Below are positions 36,271-45,086 of a stretch of 64,000 nucleotides of DNA, in pieces. Every line of letters begins with the position of its first letter. Positions within the stretch are counted from its first letter, which is position 1. The notes beneath the pieces are model-generated. The model was given only the letters and a program-made list of their open reading frames with translations. It had not been told where the DNA came from and made no database searches. Source of the DNA: CAZHYV01 sp964537055 (GTDB lineage: Bacteria > Myxococcota_A > Polyangia > Palsa-1104 > JAEUJZ01); contig CAZHYV010000007.1 in assembly GCA_964537055.1 (NCBI GenBank), forward strand, positions 1 through 64,000, read 5' to 3'. The translations under genes were made by a program, and so were the position numbers.

Positions 36271-37026
36271 TTACCGCAAACCTTGGCCGCCGTCCACTGG
36301 TAAACACACACCCGTTAAAGTAGGTGACAGGAGCAAAAACTCTACGACCCTTGCAACTTCGTCCGCAGACCCCATTCGGCCCATAGGGATTCTTGCAAGC
36401 AATCTTTCCTTCTCGGCTGGATTAAAATCATCCGGGGAAAAAATAGTACCTGGCGCAACCGCATTCAACCGAACCGTTGGCGCAAGCTCTTTCGCCAGTA
36501 CTTTGGTCAGATGGAGAAGTGCCGCTTTGCTTACTGCATAAGCAGAAAATTCCTTCCAGGATTGCCAAGCAGCAATATCAACAAGATTCACCACTGATTC
36601 GACCCCCTTGGAAAGGGCTTGTTGAATACACAGCATGGGGGCCGTTACATTGATATCCATCATGTCCTGCCATTCTTTTTGAGACAAAGAAAGAAACGGG
36701 GTCCGGTGGAAGGCAGAGGCATTATTAATCAAGGCGTGGATCTTCCCTTGCTTCGTGTGGGCTTCTATCTCCGAGAACATTCTCTCGATTTGGGAAGGTT
36801 CGCCTAATTCTGCACGAACAGCAAACGATTCGTTTCCCAGCAGATGTGCAAGCTGGTGCGCCTCGTCCTTCGAGCTTCGATAATGTACAGCGATCTGTGC
36901 ACCCAGCGCAGCCAGACGAGTGGCAATGGCACGCCCGATTCGCTTTGCACTTCCGGTGACCAAAATAAGCTTCCCTGAAAGGGGTAAAGGGTTGGCCTCA
37001 CTTCCGATAAAATCAATTTTGTTCAT
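36271..37026 (-). CDS. Pteridine-reductase-like short-chain dehydrogenase
   Basis: About 251 aa from ATG 37026; a TTG three codons upstream is also open. The cofactor motif TGSAKRIG fits the T-G-x3-R-x-G pattern of pteridine reductases (PTR1, FolM) rather than the ordinary TGxxxGxG. Y-x3-K is present (AYAVSK), and the usual catalytic Ser is replaced by Asp in VNLVDIAAW, again as in PTR1. It could reduce dihydropterins or dihydrofolate with NADPH; other SDR substrates remain possible. Divergent from the gshA-type gene with about 60 bp between start codons. Confidence 0.85.
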   Translation of the reverse strand: MNKIDFIGSEANPLPLSGKLILVTGSAKRIGRAIATRLAALGAQIAVHYRSSKDEAHQLAHLLGNESFAVRAELGEPSQIERMFSEIEAHTKQGKIHALINNASAFHRTPFLSLSQKEWQDMMDINVTAPMLCIQQALSKGVESVVNLVDIAAWQSWKEFSAYAVSKAALLHLTKVLAKELAPTVRLNAVAPGTIFSPDDFNPAEKERLLARIPMGRMGSADEVARVVEFLLLSPTLTGVCLPVDGGQGLR

Positions 37027-37052
37027 AGCGCTCAAGGAAAGGCGGTATTTGG

Positions 37053-37081
37053 TTGACGATTCTTGGTTCGAGCCCTAGCAT
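37053..37081 (+). promoter_or_regulatory. Probable promoter of the glutamate-cysteine ligase gene, leaderless type
   Basis: TTGACG (37053-37058), a 17-bp spacer and TAGCAT (37076-37081). The ATG starts 6 nt after the -10, so the transcript would begin at or near the start codon. No Shine-Dalgarno site is present. Confidence 0.45.
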
Positions 37082-37087
37082 AGTACA

Positions 37088-38452
37088 ATGACGACTGTAG
37101 TTCCAGATTCGCCTCAAAATCAAGCACCGATTCATTCCATTAGTGAACTTGTCGAGTACTTCCATCGAGGAGCAAAACCTCCTTCGTCGTTTCGGGTTGG
37201 GCTAGAGCACGAGAAAATTGGGTTTGCCCAATTGCCAGGTGGCCGTTTTGTCCCTCTTCCCTATTCAGACCTCTCATCTCCTAGCATCGTCGATCTGTTT
37301 CGAGAACTTACAAAGCATGGGTATACTCCTCTCAGCGAGCACGGGAACGTCATTGCCTTAAACAATCCAAAGGGCTCAGTGACGCTAGAGCCTGGGGGTC
37401 AATTCGAATTTTCTGGAGCACCGAAAACAACGGCCCTCGAGGCGATTACTGAGATGGAAAATCACCTTAAGGAGCTCCTTCCTCTTGCAGATTCGTTGGG
37501 AATTCTTTTTGTTCAAGGAGGATTCCGGCCCCTGGGACTGCTAGGGGATGTGCCTAAAATTCCCAAAGACCGATACCACGTAATGCGTGTTTATCTGCCC
37601 AAACAGGGAAGCCTCGGGCTTGAGATGATGCACAGAACTGCCACCGTACAGGCAAACCTCGACTACAGCAGTGAGGCAGATGCGGCAGAAAAGATGAAAA
37701 TTGGGTTTGCTCTCGCCCCTTTGGTCACTGCCCTGTTTGCAGCTTCCCCCTTCAAAGACGGGAAGCCAAGCGGATACCAAAGCGTCCGCGCAGCCTGTTG
37801 GCTGGATACAGATAACCGTCGATGTGGCATCTTGCCCTTTATCTTCCAAACGGAAAATCTGTTCTTGAATTACACCAACTGGGCGCTGGACGTACCCATG
37901 TTTTTTGTCTACAGAAACCACACTTATCATGAGGTGGAAAGCTTTACATTCCGACAATTTCTACAGAAAGGGTTTCAGGGACAGCCCGCTACCATGAACG
38001 ATTGGGATCTGCACCTATCTACGCTGTTTCCAGAGGCCCGTCTTCGTCATTATATCGAATTTCGTAGTGCTGACTCGGGACCGTTATCCCTTGTAAAGGC
38101 GCTTCCCTGTTTTTGGAGAGGATTGCTTTACGCAGAGGGTGCCAGGCAAGAAGCCCTCAACGTTGTTGCTAGCTGGGATTACGATGAACTTACGCAGCTG
38201 CGCACACTGGTGCCTCAGCATGGAATCCATATGACCTTTCGAAACCGCCCCTTGGTCGAGATTGGGAAACAGCTTATCCAGATTGCCAGCCAGGGGCTTT
38301 TGGACCTAGGCGCTCTCGAAGAACAAAAGCTGCTTGAGCCTCTTTTTGAAATTATCGATACGAAACGATCGGCAGCGGACCACATGTTGTCCCTCTTTGA
38401 GGAAAATCCTGAGGACCCCACAGGAATGCTTACAGCGCTTCGTTACCGCTAA
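37088..38452 (+). CDS. gshA: Glutamate-cysteine ligase, plant/proteobacterial (GCS2) type
   Basis: 454 aa. It joins glutamate and cysteine to gamma-glutamylcysteine, the first step of glutathione synthesis; relatives called EgtA serve ergothioneine synthesis. Family motifs: RVGLEHEKIGF near the N-terminus, LEPGGQFEFSGAP, MMHRTATVQANLDYSSE, and RHYIEFRSADSG. The two conserved cysteines of redox-regulated plant enzymes are not both obvious. No gshB is nearby. The 3' end has been duplicated in tandem just after the stop (see the repeat at 38438). Confidence 0.93.
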   Translation: MTTVVPDSPQNQAPIHSISELVEYFHRGAKPPSSFRVGLEHEKIGFAQLPGGRFVPLPYSDLSSPSIVDLFRELTKHGYTPLSEHGNVIALNNPKGSVTLEPGGQFEFSGAPKTTALEAITEMENHLKELLPLADSLGILFVQGGFRPLGLLGDVPKIPKDRYHVMRVYLPKQGSLGLEMMHRTATVQANLDYSSEADAAEKMKIGFALAPLVTALFAASPFKDGKPSGYQSVRAACWLDTDNRRCGILPFIFQTENLFLNYTNWALDVPMFFVYRNHTYHEVESFTFRQFLQKGFQGQPATMNDWDLHLSTLFPEARLRHYIEFRSADSGPLSLVKALPCFWRGLLYAEGARQEALNVVASWDYDELTQLRTLVPQHGIHMTFRNRPLVEIGKQLIQIASQGLLDLGALEEQKLLEPLFEIIDTKRSAADHMLSLFEENPEDPTGMLTALRYR

Positions 38453-38500
38453 GTTGTGTTTCTCTAAATCTTCGTTACCAGCAAGTTGCATTTCTCTAAA
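38438..38500 (+). repeat. Tandem 31-bp duplication of the ligase gene's 3' end
   Basis: The 31 bases at 38438-38468, which include the last codons and stop of the preceding gene, recur at 38470-38500 with five mismatches, a 32-bp period. The second copy no longer has the stop codon (TAA has become CAA at the matching place). It lies in the leader of the 38567 gene. Confidence 0.7.
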
Positions 38501-38566
38501 ATTATTCTTATACTTATTTACTTGTCTTCTTTATAATTTTACTCACTTAAATCATTAGGCTTTTTC

Positions 38567-40234
38567 ATGCGGATCTCGCTACTAGTAAAACTTTTTGTTG
38601 CGTTTCTTTTGGTCATTGCCACATGCCTTGTCCCAAGCTACCTCTTTATGAAGAGGTGGCAATCCCAAATCGTCGAAGAAGAAACCCGTGACCTCAATGG
38701 GCGCGCAGAGTGGGTGTCCCGCTGGCTCGCCACGATCCCCCAAGAACACTATGATGTTGAGGTTCGCAAAATGGCCGAAGCCTTAGGAGTTCGGATCAGC
38801 ATTTTCTCTTTGGAACGGCAACTGGTCGTAGACTCAAGCCAAGGTCCTATCTCAGACGCACTCCCGAATGCCGAAGAGCTCATGGGAACGCTAAAAAGTG
38901 CCAATGGGTATGGGCAATCGATCCGCCCCTTTGGGGGATATGAAAACTATTTGTATATCGCAAGACTTTTTGTCAGCCCCTCTCATCAGACTGGTATTGT
39001 CCGACTTTCAAAACCATTTACGGTCTCTGCCTTGCGTAATCTAGAAACGGTGGAGCGCTTTATTGCTGCAGGGGCTGCTTCCCTGGTCTTTTTGCTACTG
39101 ATCCTGTTCTTTCTATCGACCGTCCGGGGGCTTAAACAGCTAAAGCAGCATATCCATTTCCTTTCCGGGGGGGATCTTACGCATTCTCTCTCTTTGCATC
39201 GAAGTGATGAGGTAGGACAACTGGGACAAGCGCTAATTGCCCTGCAAACACAAATGCAAAAACAAGCACTCACCCATAGCATGAGTGACGCTAGTTACGA
39301 AGAATTGGTGCGTGTGCTTCCCATTCCGCTGGCGATTTTACAACCGACATTTGGCATTAAGCATATGAATCCCGCATTCAGACAAGCCATGCTCATCGAT
39401 GCCTCCATCGAGCATGCCCGTCTGCATCGCCTACGGCTTCTCCCTGAATTTATTGCTGCTTGTGAACAGGCGAAAGTAGCGCGTGTCCCTCAGCATATCA
39501 CCCTCAAGGCACCATGGCTGTCGAGACGGATTCCTCTTAGCATCTGTCCGCTTCCCACCAAACAAGGCGAGGTAGAATGGGCCCTGATCGTCCAAGATCC
39601 CCAAATTTTGGTTCCGCTTCATCTCAAAGAGGTAAGAAGGATTCTTACATATTGCCGGACCCTTCTTGAGAAAATTGTTCAATCCGACCCAGCAGATTAC
39701 CAAGTCTACCCCGAAAGATTGGTAGCGAGGTTTACAGAACTGCGAATTTATTCGGATTTGGCCAGCGTGATGCAGACGGAAGAGGTCGGTTCGTCCATTG
39801 TCCCAATCGATCTTCAACTTCTGTTAAATTATGTAATTACAGATGTCCAGCCTCTGCTTACACAAACGAATACGCTTCTAGAATGGACCAAGCCCGCGGA
39901 AGCGGTTCAGGTGGCAGATAGTGAGAAACGAGTTGAATATGTGTTGCGAGCGTTGCTAGCAAGAGCAATCGGGCCTGCGACCGTACAACAGGCAGGGACC
40001 GCGGAGCCTGTACAACTTTTGCTCCTCACTGAATTGGATGAGAGGTTCGTCCACTTATACTTGGCTGGGATCAAGCGAGAAGTTCTTATCGAGGATGTCG
40101 ATAGGGTCTTGGCTCCTTTAGGAGGAGGGATTAACCCCTTGAATGAAGATACATCCTCTGTTGAGTCGCCGACTGCCTTGCCTGAACTTATGATGAAGGA
40201 TGAGACTTTATGGATCCGTCTACGCAGGGCGTAA
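38567..40234 (+). CDS. Degenerate PhoR-like histidine kinase (HAMP-PAS pseudokinase)
   Basis: 555 aa in the layout of a membrane sensor kinase: TM1 (6-27), an extracytoplasmic loop (28-164), TM2 (165-184), HAMP (185-235; SGGDLTHSLSLHRSDEVGQL) and a PAS-like domain (245-345; LPIPLAILQP, HMNPAFRQAML). A two-helix region (350-400) occupies the place of the DHp dimerisation domain, but the H-E-x-R-T-P box is absent. The next region (412-530) has the outline of the ATPase domain; its N-box reads LRALLARAIG, with Arg where the Mg-binding Asn should be, and the G boxes are gone. It is probably a catalytically dead signal transducer. The stop overlaps the next gene by 25 nt. Confidence 0.75.
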   Translation: MRISLLVKLFVAFLLVIATCLVPSYLFMKRWQSQIVEEETRDLNGRAEWVSRWLATIPQEHYDVEVRKMAEALGVRISIFSLERQLVVDSSQGPISDALPNAEELMGTLKSANGYGQSIRPFGGYENYLYIARLFVSPSHQTGIVRLSKPFTVSALRNLETVERFIAAGAASLVFLLLILFFLSTVRGLKQLKQHIHFLSGGDLTHSLSLHRSDEVGQLGQALIALQTQMQKQALTHSMSDASYEELVRVLPIPLAILQPTFGIKHMNPAFRQAMLIDASIEHARLHRLRLLPEFIAACEQAKVARVPQHITLKAPWLSRRIPLSICPLPTKQGEVEWALIVQDPQILVPLHLKEVRRILTYCRTLLEKIVQSDPADYQVYPERLVARFTELRIYSDLASVMQTEEVGSSIVPIDLQLLLNYVITDVQPLLTQTNTLLEWTKPAEAVQVADSEKRVEYVLRALLARAIGPATVQQAGTAEPVQLLLLTELDERFVHLYLAGIKREVLIEDVDRVLAPLGGGINPLNEDTSSVESPTALPELMMKDETLWIRLRRA

Positions 40235-41847
40235 ATCTGCCAGACTCCCCACTATCGAAGGCACTGCCTTCCTCAAAGCAAGAGGTCCGTGTTGATTTTG
40301 AGATTCACGATCGGCAACAGATCGAAATTGAATTCTCTTATCCTTTGCATTCCAAAGGGACCTCAACCTACTTCGTCGACCTTTTCCTTTTTATTCCAAG
40401 GAACGTAGGGCTAAGCCGTCAAAATTATAAGAATGAGACCTTCTACCAAGACTTAACAGCGTATCTGCGCATGGATACACCCCCGTTGACCATTGAAGAG
40501 CTTGCCAATGACCAATGTTCGTTCTCTCCCCTCCGTCAACTAAAAGAAGGCATCTCTTCCCTAGAACAAGAAACCCTCATTCCGAGAAAATCGCCTCCTA
40601 TTGCAGCCACCGTGAAATTGTTTGGTCATGCGTTTCGTGAGTCTATCCACACAGCCTACCAAACGCTTAGGGGGCAGCTAGAGGCTGTCTCAATGAAAGC
40701 TGTTCCCGGAAGAAATGACAAGAACGAGAAAGAGGCCTCTCTGTTAAAATTGCTATCCGCCTTTGGAGAACAGGGGATGCGAGCCCTTGCAAACTACCAT
40801 GCCCTGTACCATCGATTTGCTCCTGTCTCCGGGACCCAGCCTCCCCACACCAAAGAGCTTTTCGAATATGTCCATGAGTACATCAGTGCCTATTTTATCG
40901 AAAAGCTAGCCCATTTGGCAGACCAATGCAAAAACACAACCGCTCTTCATAATGGGAGTTGTTTTGTAGCCACAGCGTTACGAAATCTTCATCGGGTCGC
41001 TTCGCAGGTAGCCAAACTGCGTCTGTTTGAGGGCTTTGTGAACCCGGATCCTAAGCATCTTCGCACTGCAGAGTTTTTCACCTATCGACGAGGGCAGATC
41101 AAAAAATCGATGCAGCAAACGTTTTATTTAGAAACCCGGGCATTGCGCAGAGACCACTTTCGTCGAAACATTGCTGCCATGCTTGCCGCAGGCCTGGCCG
41201 CCATCTGGATTTTTTTAATTCCCAGCCGGACCTGGCAAGGATTTACCGATTTGACCAGCATTCTCATTTTGGTCGCTATTATTATCGGATATATGCTTAG
41301 GGACCGGACGCAAGAACTTGTCCGTGCCTATTTAGGCCGAAAGCTTCATAACTACGACCATGACACGGCCATTTTAGGGGAAAATTTATCGCTTTTGGGA
41401 CTTCGCGGATTGAAAGGGCGGGTCCGCGAAAAGATCGACTGGGTTCAGCCCAGCGAGGTGGATGAGCCGATTAGCTATCTACGCACTCACCCTCGTACTG
41501 TAGCTGGCATCGACATTACGACCGAGGAGGTGCTTTTTTATCAGCGCGCACTCACATTAGGTTTAGAAGAAAAGGCACAGGCGTCCCCGGGGTTTGCACT
41601 TCGGGATATTTTACGGCTCAACCTTCGGCATTTTATGACGCGTCTCGATGATCCTATGGACGAGGTCCGTTACTATGACGCGAGCCAAGATCGATTCAAA
41701 AATGTGCTGAGCCCTAAAGTTTACCATCTGAATTTTATTCTGCAGGTTCGGAATTCGGTCGATGGTAAGATATTGATGTCGCGGCACCGGGTGGTATTAA
41801 ACCAGGAACGGATCCTACGTTTTGAGAAAATTGAGCCGTCGGGGTAG
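40210..41847 (+). CDS. Two-helix membrane protein coupled to the pseudokinase
   Basis: 545 aa with no signal peptide. A soluble N-terminal half of about 320 residues (mainly helical, containing EQGMRALANYHALYHRF and a long helix with SCFVATALRNLHRVASQVAKL) is followed by two adjacent TM helices (320-337, 346-363). A C-terminal 180-residue domain begins with the DRTQELVRAYLGRKLHNYDHDT segment. The start lies 25 nt inside the preceding gene in another frame, so translation is coupled. I do not recognise the family. It most likely works with the degenerate kinase at the inner membrane. The stop is 3 nt from the convergent gene's stop. Confidence 0.75.
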   Translation: MDPSTQGVNLPDSPLSKALPSSKQEVRVDFEIHDRQQIEIEFSYPLHSKGTSTYFVDLFLFIPRNVGLSRQNYKNETFYQDLTAYLRMDTPPLTIEELANDQCSFSPLRQLKEGISSLEQETLIPRKSPPIAATVKLFGHAFRESIHTAYQTLRGQLEAVSMKAVPGRNDKNEKEASLLKLLSAFGEQGMRALANYHALYHRFAPVSGTQPPHTKELFEYVHEYISAYFIEKLAHLADQCKNTTALHNGSCFVATALRNLHRVASQVAKLRLFEGFVNPDPKHLRTAEFFTYRRGQIKKSMQQTFYLETRALRRDHFRRNIAAMLAAGLAAIWIFLIPSRTWQGFTDLTSILILVAIIIGYMLRDRTQELVRAYLGRKLHNYDHDTAILGENLSLLGLRGLKGRVREKIDWVQPSEVDEPISYLRTHPRTVAGIDITTEEVLFYQRALTLGLEEKAQASPGFALRDILRLNLRHFMTRLDDPMDEVRYYDASQDRFKNVLSPKVYHLNFILQVRNSVDGKILMSRHRVVLNQERILRFEKIEPSG

Positions 41848-41850
41848 AAA

Positions 41851-42456
41851 TTAGTCGTAAAAATGAGGACACTTAATCTGATCTTCATCCTGAGCAACAA
41901 AATGACAAAGCTGCGTAATCATGTGAACTGACGTTTTTTGACCTTCGCTATCACGGGTGGACAGTGTCAATGATCTCTGGAAAGGCTCGTCCAAATTACA
42001 ATTTGCCTGGACCACCTGGAAGAACCTTCCCTCTTCTCCAGTCCGGTCGTATGTAGGAGAATTTGTAGAGACCGAACCACTGGCTTGGTAGGGAACTTGT
42101 GCCAGAGCGTAGCTTCCTTTACCAGCGATATTATATACATAGCAATCTCCTGTATAGGTCGAAGCAGGCGCTACAGTATAACTTCCCTCATCCACCACAT
42201 CTCCAGCAGGCCCAGTGACCTGGATGCGATAGGTTCCTTCAGAAGCATTTTCGAGCGTTTTGTAGGTATGAGGAAGAAGGGGGCCAATAATTTCGTTATT
42301 GATCTTAATGGTTACCTGCATATCCGATGCGTTATCCAAAAGAACATGCGCTTTGGTGTAATTAGGTTTCTGATGGCCAAACATCTTCACAAGTACAAAA
42401 ATTCCCACGGCTGCGCCGAGCAGGGCAAGAATACTAATAAGTTGTTTCCGGTTCAT
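41851..42456 (-). CDS. Membrane-anchored extracytoplasmic protein of unknown function
   Basis: 201 aa from the ATG at 42456, which has AAAGGAG upstream; a longer frame extends to 42570 but would place the helix internally. One N-terminal TM anchor (about 6-26: ISILALLGAAVGIFVLVKMF) is followed by a beta-rich domain (AHVLLDNASDMQVTIKINN, YRIQVTGPAGDVVDEGSYTV, YTGDCYVYNIAG). It resembles PEGA-like or carboxypeptidase-regulatory beta sandwiches in rhythm. Two late cysteines could form a disulfide. Unrecognised family. Confidence 0.7.
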   Translation of the reverse strand: MNRKQLISILALLGAAVGIFVLVKMFGHQKPNYTKAHVLLDNASDMQVTIKINNEIIGPLLPHTYKTLENASEGTYRIQVTGPAGDVVDEGSYTVAPASTYTGDCYVYNIAGKGSYALAQVPYQASGSVSTNSPTYDRTGEEGRFFQVVQANCNLDEPFQRSLTLSTRDSEGQKTSVHMITQLCHFVAQDEDQIKCPHFYD

Positions 42457-42787
42457 GGATGCTCCTTTCATTTGTAGGATGCAACTTGCAATATACCAGT
42501 CTATTAAACAAGACAAATCAATGTGACCACACCTGCAGCGATACCAACGATTCCTTCGAAGAGCTACCACCCAAAGTGCTGACCGTCGCAGCTTCTTCCA
42601 ACGGTGTGCATTAGCACAAATCCCTGTCTATAATAGCGTAGGCACCGCAGAGAACGTTAATATACGGTCTATCTTACCTCCAACTTTTTGTAAGGTAAGA
42701 ACATATTTTCAAGCCGCCATGTGATTTTCTTTACAAGGATAGGCTGAATAAGTTTATCAACCAGACGGATGACCTTTTGGCTGTGCT
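42457..42787. other. Intergenic region without a supported gene
   Basis: Holds the upstream region of the leftward 42456 gene and then about 220 bp of unexplained sequence before the VapC remnant. A perfect TATAAT occurs on the plus strand at 42629-42634, but no acceptable -35 box or rightward gene goes with it. Probably decayed DNA. Confidence 0.4.
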
Positions 42788-43072
42788 TCAGGCACTTATT
42801 TTACTGGAAGAGCGAATGAGCTCTACCGTAACCGGACCTTTCCACGTTTTCCATTCTTGGTTGGCAGTTAAGGCAGTGGCATCGTAATGGCTGGCAGTGG
42901 CAAGGCAGACGCGATCTCCTAGGGAAAATCCTAAAGATCGCGTAGAAGTTGCAAAGGTAGCACTTAGGGTAGCCACCGCTTCCGTCAGTGGAACAACAGT
43001 AAGTTGAAGTTGATCAAGAGCGGCCAAACTTTTATCGACAGGAAAGCCTTCAAGAATAAGGCGGTTCCCTTC
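42788..43072 (-). pseudogene. VapC-type PIN-domain toxin, C-terminal remnant
   Basis: The minus frame is open from the TGA at 43073-43075 to 42788 and has no good start codon. Its translation matches the second half of a PIN-domain ribonuclease: LDQLQLTVVPLTEAVA, then TRSLGFSLGDRVCLATA with the acidic residue in LGDR, DATALTANQEW and VTVELIR. The first half, with the first catalytic Asp, and any antitoxin gene are missing. It is read here as the relic of a VapBC toxin-antitoxin pair. The family assignment rests on these motifs. Confidence 0.7.
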
Positions 43073-43172
43073 TCAAATAATGCTCATCTTATCGATTCAT
43101 AAATCTTCCCTATTTTAGGGAAGCCTGCATTACAAGTTGTCTTCCTTGCGTGTTATGCTAATACTTCGTTCT

Positions 43173-43634
43173 ATGCTGACAAACAAAAGGCTCTCTTTCC
43201 TTGTTGAGGCTCTTTTAGTAAACTTTCTGCTCCTTAGTGGAGGTTGTTCCAAGAAACCGACGTCAACCACTACGTCTCAATCGTCAAACACTTCGTTTCA
43301 GTATCAGTGTGAGTTTAAAGAAAGAAGGCAAAACCACTCTCGATCGATCACGAAGCATCTTAGATTTCCTCTTCAAACAGCTATCGAAGTCGAGCTGCCT
43401 GAAGAATTACAACCAAGCACAGACCCCTCCGCGAAAAAGCCTATCTTTCGCGTTGAGCCATCCAAAGAGCACCCTGAAAATGTGCTGATTTCCTATGGTT
43501 TTTCAGGATCGCCTTTATCGAGCATGGAGTTCAATCCGTCCCCAGGAGGGGCTGATAAAGTAGAGGAACAACCAAGCTCCCCTCCAAAACCCGATGAGAG
43601 GCTGCTTTCGGTACACTGCAAATCATTAAAGTAA
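43173..43634 (+). CDS. Small lipoprotein, unknown function
   Basis: 153 aa from the ATG at 43173; the frame continues upstream to 43137 without a better start. The signal peptide ends in a lipobox (LLLSGGC), followed by a Ser/Thr-rich stretch (KKPTSTTTSQSS). The rest contains two isolated cysteines (YQCEF, VHCKS) and Pro-rich linkers. No similarity recognised. It shares the lipobox plus one-disulfide design with the 49.5-kb protein (WYKCRW, RIQCEA), so the two may be distant relatives. Confidence 0.6.
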   Translation: MLTNKRLSFLVEALLVNFLLLSGGCSKKPTSTTTSQSSNTSFQYQCEFKERRQNHSRSITKHLRFPLQTAIEVELPEELQPSTDPSAKKPIFRVEPSKEHPENVLISYGFSGSPLSSMEFNPSPGGADKVEEQPSSPPKPDERLLSVHCKSLK

Positions 43635-43878
43635 CTCCTCAAAAAGTTTGTGGCAGAAAAACCAAGTCCTTGATTTATTCACTTCATGATCGGACTGTAA
43701 TCACCATGTCCGGCTTCTATTTCTTCTGGGTAGCTTGCCATTCAAGCCCTTCTCCAAGAATAACCTATCAAACTAGCAGAAGCCCTCAAAGGCTCCCGCA
43801 TTCTCAAGCGGAGTAGACTTATTAACAAAATTATGTTACTTCATAAGCCATCACACTTTCATCAATAAGGAGCTTTTT

Positions 43879-44244
43879 ATGAAAATGACTTCAATTATAA
43901 ACGGTTTGTTAAGTGTTTTTCTATTTGCCTCGCTTGGATGCACAGGATCTCAGGTCCGTTCTAATGAAGACAGACCCTTGACTTTGGAAGAACAATGCCA
44001 AGCAAAAAATACAGGCGCAACAAGACGGTGCACTTGGAATCAAGAAAAGAACCAATGCGTGATGACGAGAGGTTATGCAGAAAAGGTTTGGGCTTATGAC
44101 CGAAACGGTAAAACCGCAGAGCAAAACGTAGCGCTATTTCCTTACTATGGAAGAGATGAACAAAAAATAGGTGATCCTCTCACATGCGGAATTGGAACAG
44201 GCAAAACTTTTGGCGACGAAGTGATTGAGCTTCTACACTATTAA
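43879..44244 (+). CDS. Small cysteine-containing lipoprotein
   Basis: 121 aa. AAGGAG lies seven bases before the ATG. The signal peptide ends in ASLGC (lipid at Cys21). The mature protein is short, with EEQCQAKNTGATRRCTWNQEKNQCV, a three-cysteine cluster in the style of small disulfide-bonded domains, and a final LTCGIG. Preceded by about 240 bp with no supported gene. Unknown family. Confidence 0.65.
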   Translation: MKMTSIINGLLSVFLFASLGCTGSQVRSNEDRPLTLEEQCQAKNTGATRRCTWNQEKNQCVMTRGYAEKVWAYDRNGKTAEQNVALFPYYGRDEQKIGDPLTCGIGTGKTFGDEVIELLHY

Positions 44245-44318
44245 TACTCTCCTTCATAATTACCTTATTACCTTGTTTCCCAGGGGCTGCGAAATTTATT
44301 CTTGTTCAGTTTGAAATT

Positions 44319-44852
44319 CTAGCTTCCTACGTCTTGCTGTTGAAACGCGTTTCGAATCTGCTTTTGTAGGCGGGCGAGGAACCAAAGGCTGAAAAAGAAC
44401 GCAACGATACAAAAAGGCCAGGAGTTGATAAGCAGGTCATTAAAAAAACGTCCCACACCAAGACCCTGAATTCGGATGCCTGTGGCATCTACCTGAAACG
44501 GCAAACTCATCGCCAGAGAAACGACCCATCGAAAGCAAATCACCATCAGAAAATATCCTGGGATGATGAGTCGCAGATGGCGAAACCTCCACCTTACCCA
44601 AAGGGAAGCCACAAGAGAGGCAAGAAAAAAGCATATTCCAAAATACATCAACATCCCCATTACAACCGACATCCATCCCTCATATCCAAAAAGAAATATT
44701 TTGATTTTATAAGAAACTGAGAGATCTTTCCGGGGAAAGAACGAGAATGCGTTTGGAAGAACCGCTAATGTGCCTACCAAAAGGCTTCCTAAGAGCGCAT
44801 CCCCTAGTGCTCTCAAAACTATCTTGACAAGCAAGAAGAATTTTTTGGGCAT
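44319..44852 (-). CDS. Four-helix membrane protein, unknown function
   Basis: About 177 aa from ATG 44852; an upstream GTG at 44900 would add 16 polar residues. Four hydrophobic segments: ALGDALLGSLLVGTLAVLPNAF, MSVVMGMLMYFGICFFLASLVASLWV, IIPGYFLMVICFRWVVSLAM and FCIVAFFFSLWFLARL. The C-terminus is short and Gln-rich. No family signature seen. Isolated, on the opposite strand to its neighbours. Confidence 0.6.
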   Translation of the reverse strand: MPKKFFLLVKIVLRALGDALLGSLLVGTLAVLPNAFSFFPRKDLSVSYKIKIFLFGYEGWMSVVMGMLMYFGICFFLASLVASLWVRWRFRHLRLIIPGYFLMVICFRWVVSLAMSLPFQVDATGIRIQGLGVGRFFNDLLINSWPFCIVAFFFSLWFLARLQKQIRNAFQQQDVGS

Positions 44853-45034
44853 CAATCTTAATTCTCTCTGAGCGCCAAGCTGGCGTTCTAAAATATACAC
44901 AAGAGGACAGTAAAAGTAATCAAAGAGTTTTTCCTAGATTGCCAGAAAAAAGTTCATTGCCGTTTCTCGATATCTTTATGTTTAAGTAACGGGTGTTTTG
45001 TATAAGAGCGAATCCTAAAATTTCCTATAAATTT

Positions 45035-45062
45035 TTGCTACTTAGAGAAATTGTCGTATAAG
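45035..45062 (+). promoter_or_regulatory. Probable sigma-70 promoter of the 45087 gene
   Basis: TTGCTA (45035-45040), 16-bp spacer, TATAAG (45057-45062; five of six to consensus). The ATG is at 45087 with AAGGAGG before it, leaving a leader of about 18 nt. Confidence 0.5.
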
Positions 45063-45086
45063 ACATATTTAGCAAGGAGGTTCCCA

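Noticed and set aside
37060..37080. GGTTCGAGCCC resembling a tRNA T loop
   Set aside because: No acceptor, D or anticodon arms can be built around it; it lies in a promoter region.
32935..38452. EgtD-like methyltransferase and EgtA-like ligase as an ergothioneine cluster
   Set aside because: They are on opposite strands with three unrelated genes between them, and egtB/egtC are absent.
42629..42634. Perfect TATAAT on the plus strand
   Set aside because: No usable -35 box and no rightward gene follows before the VapC remnant.
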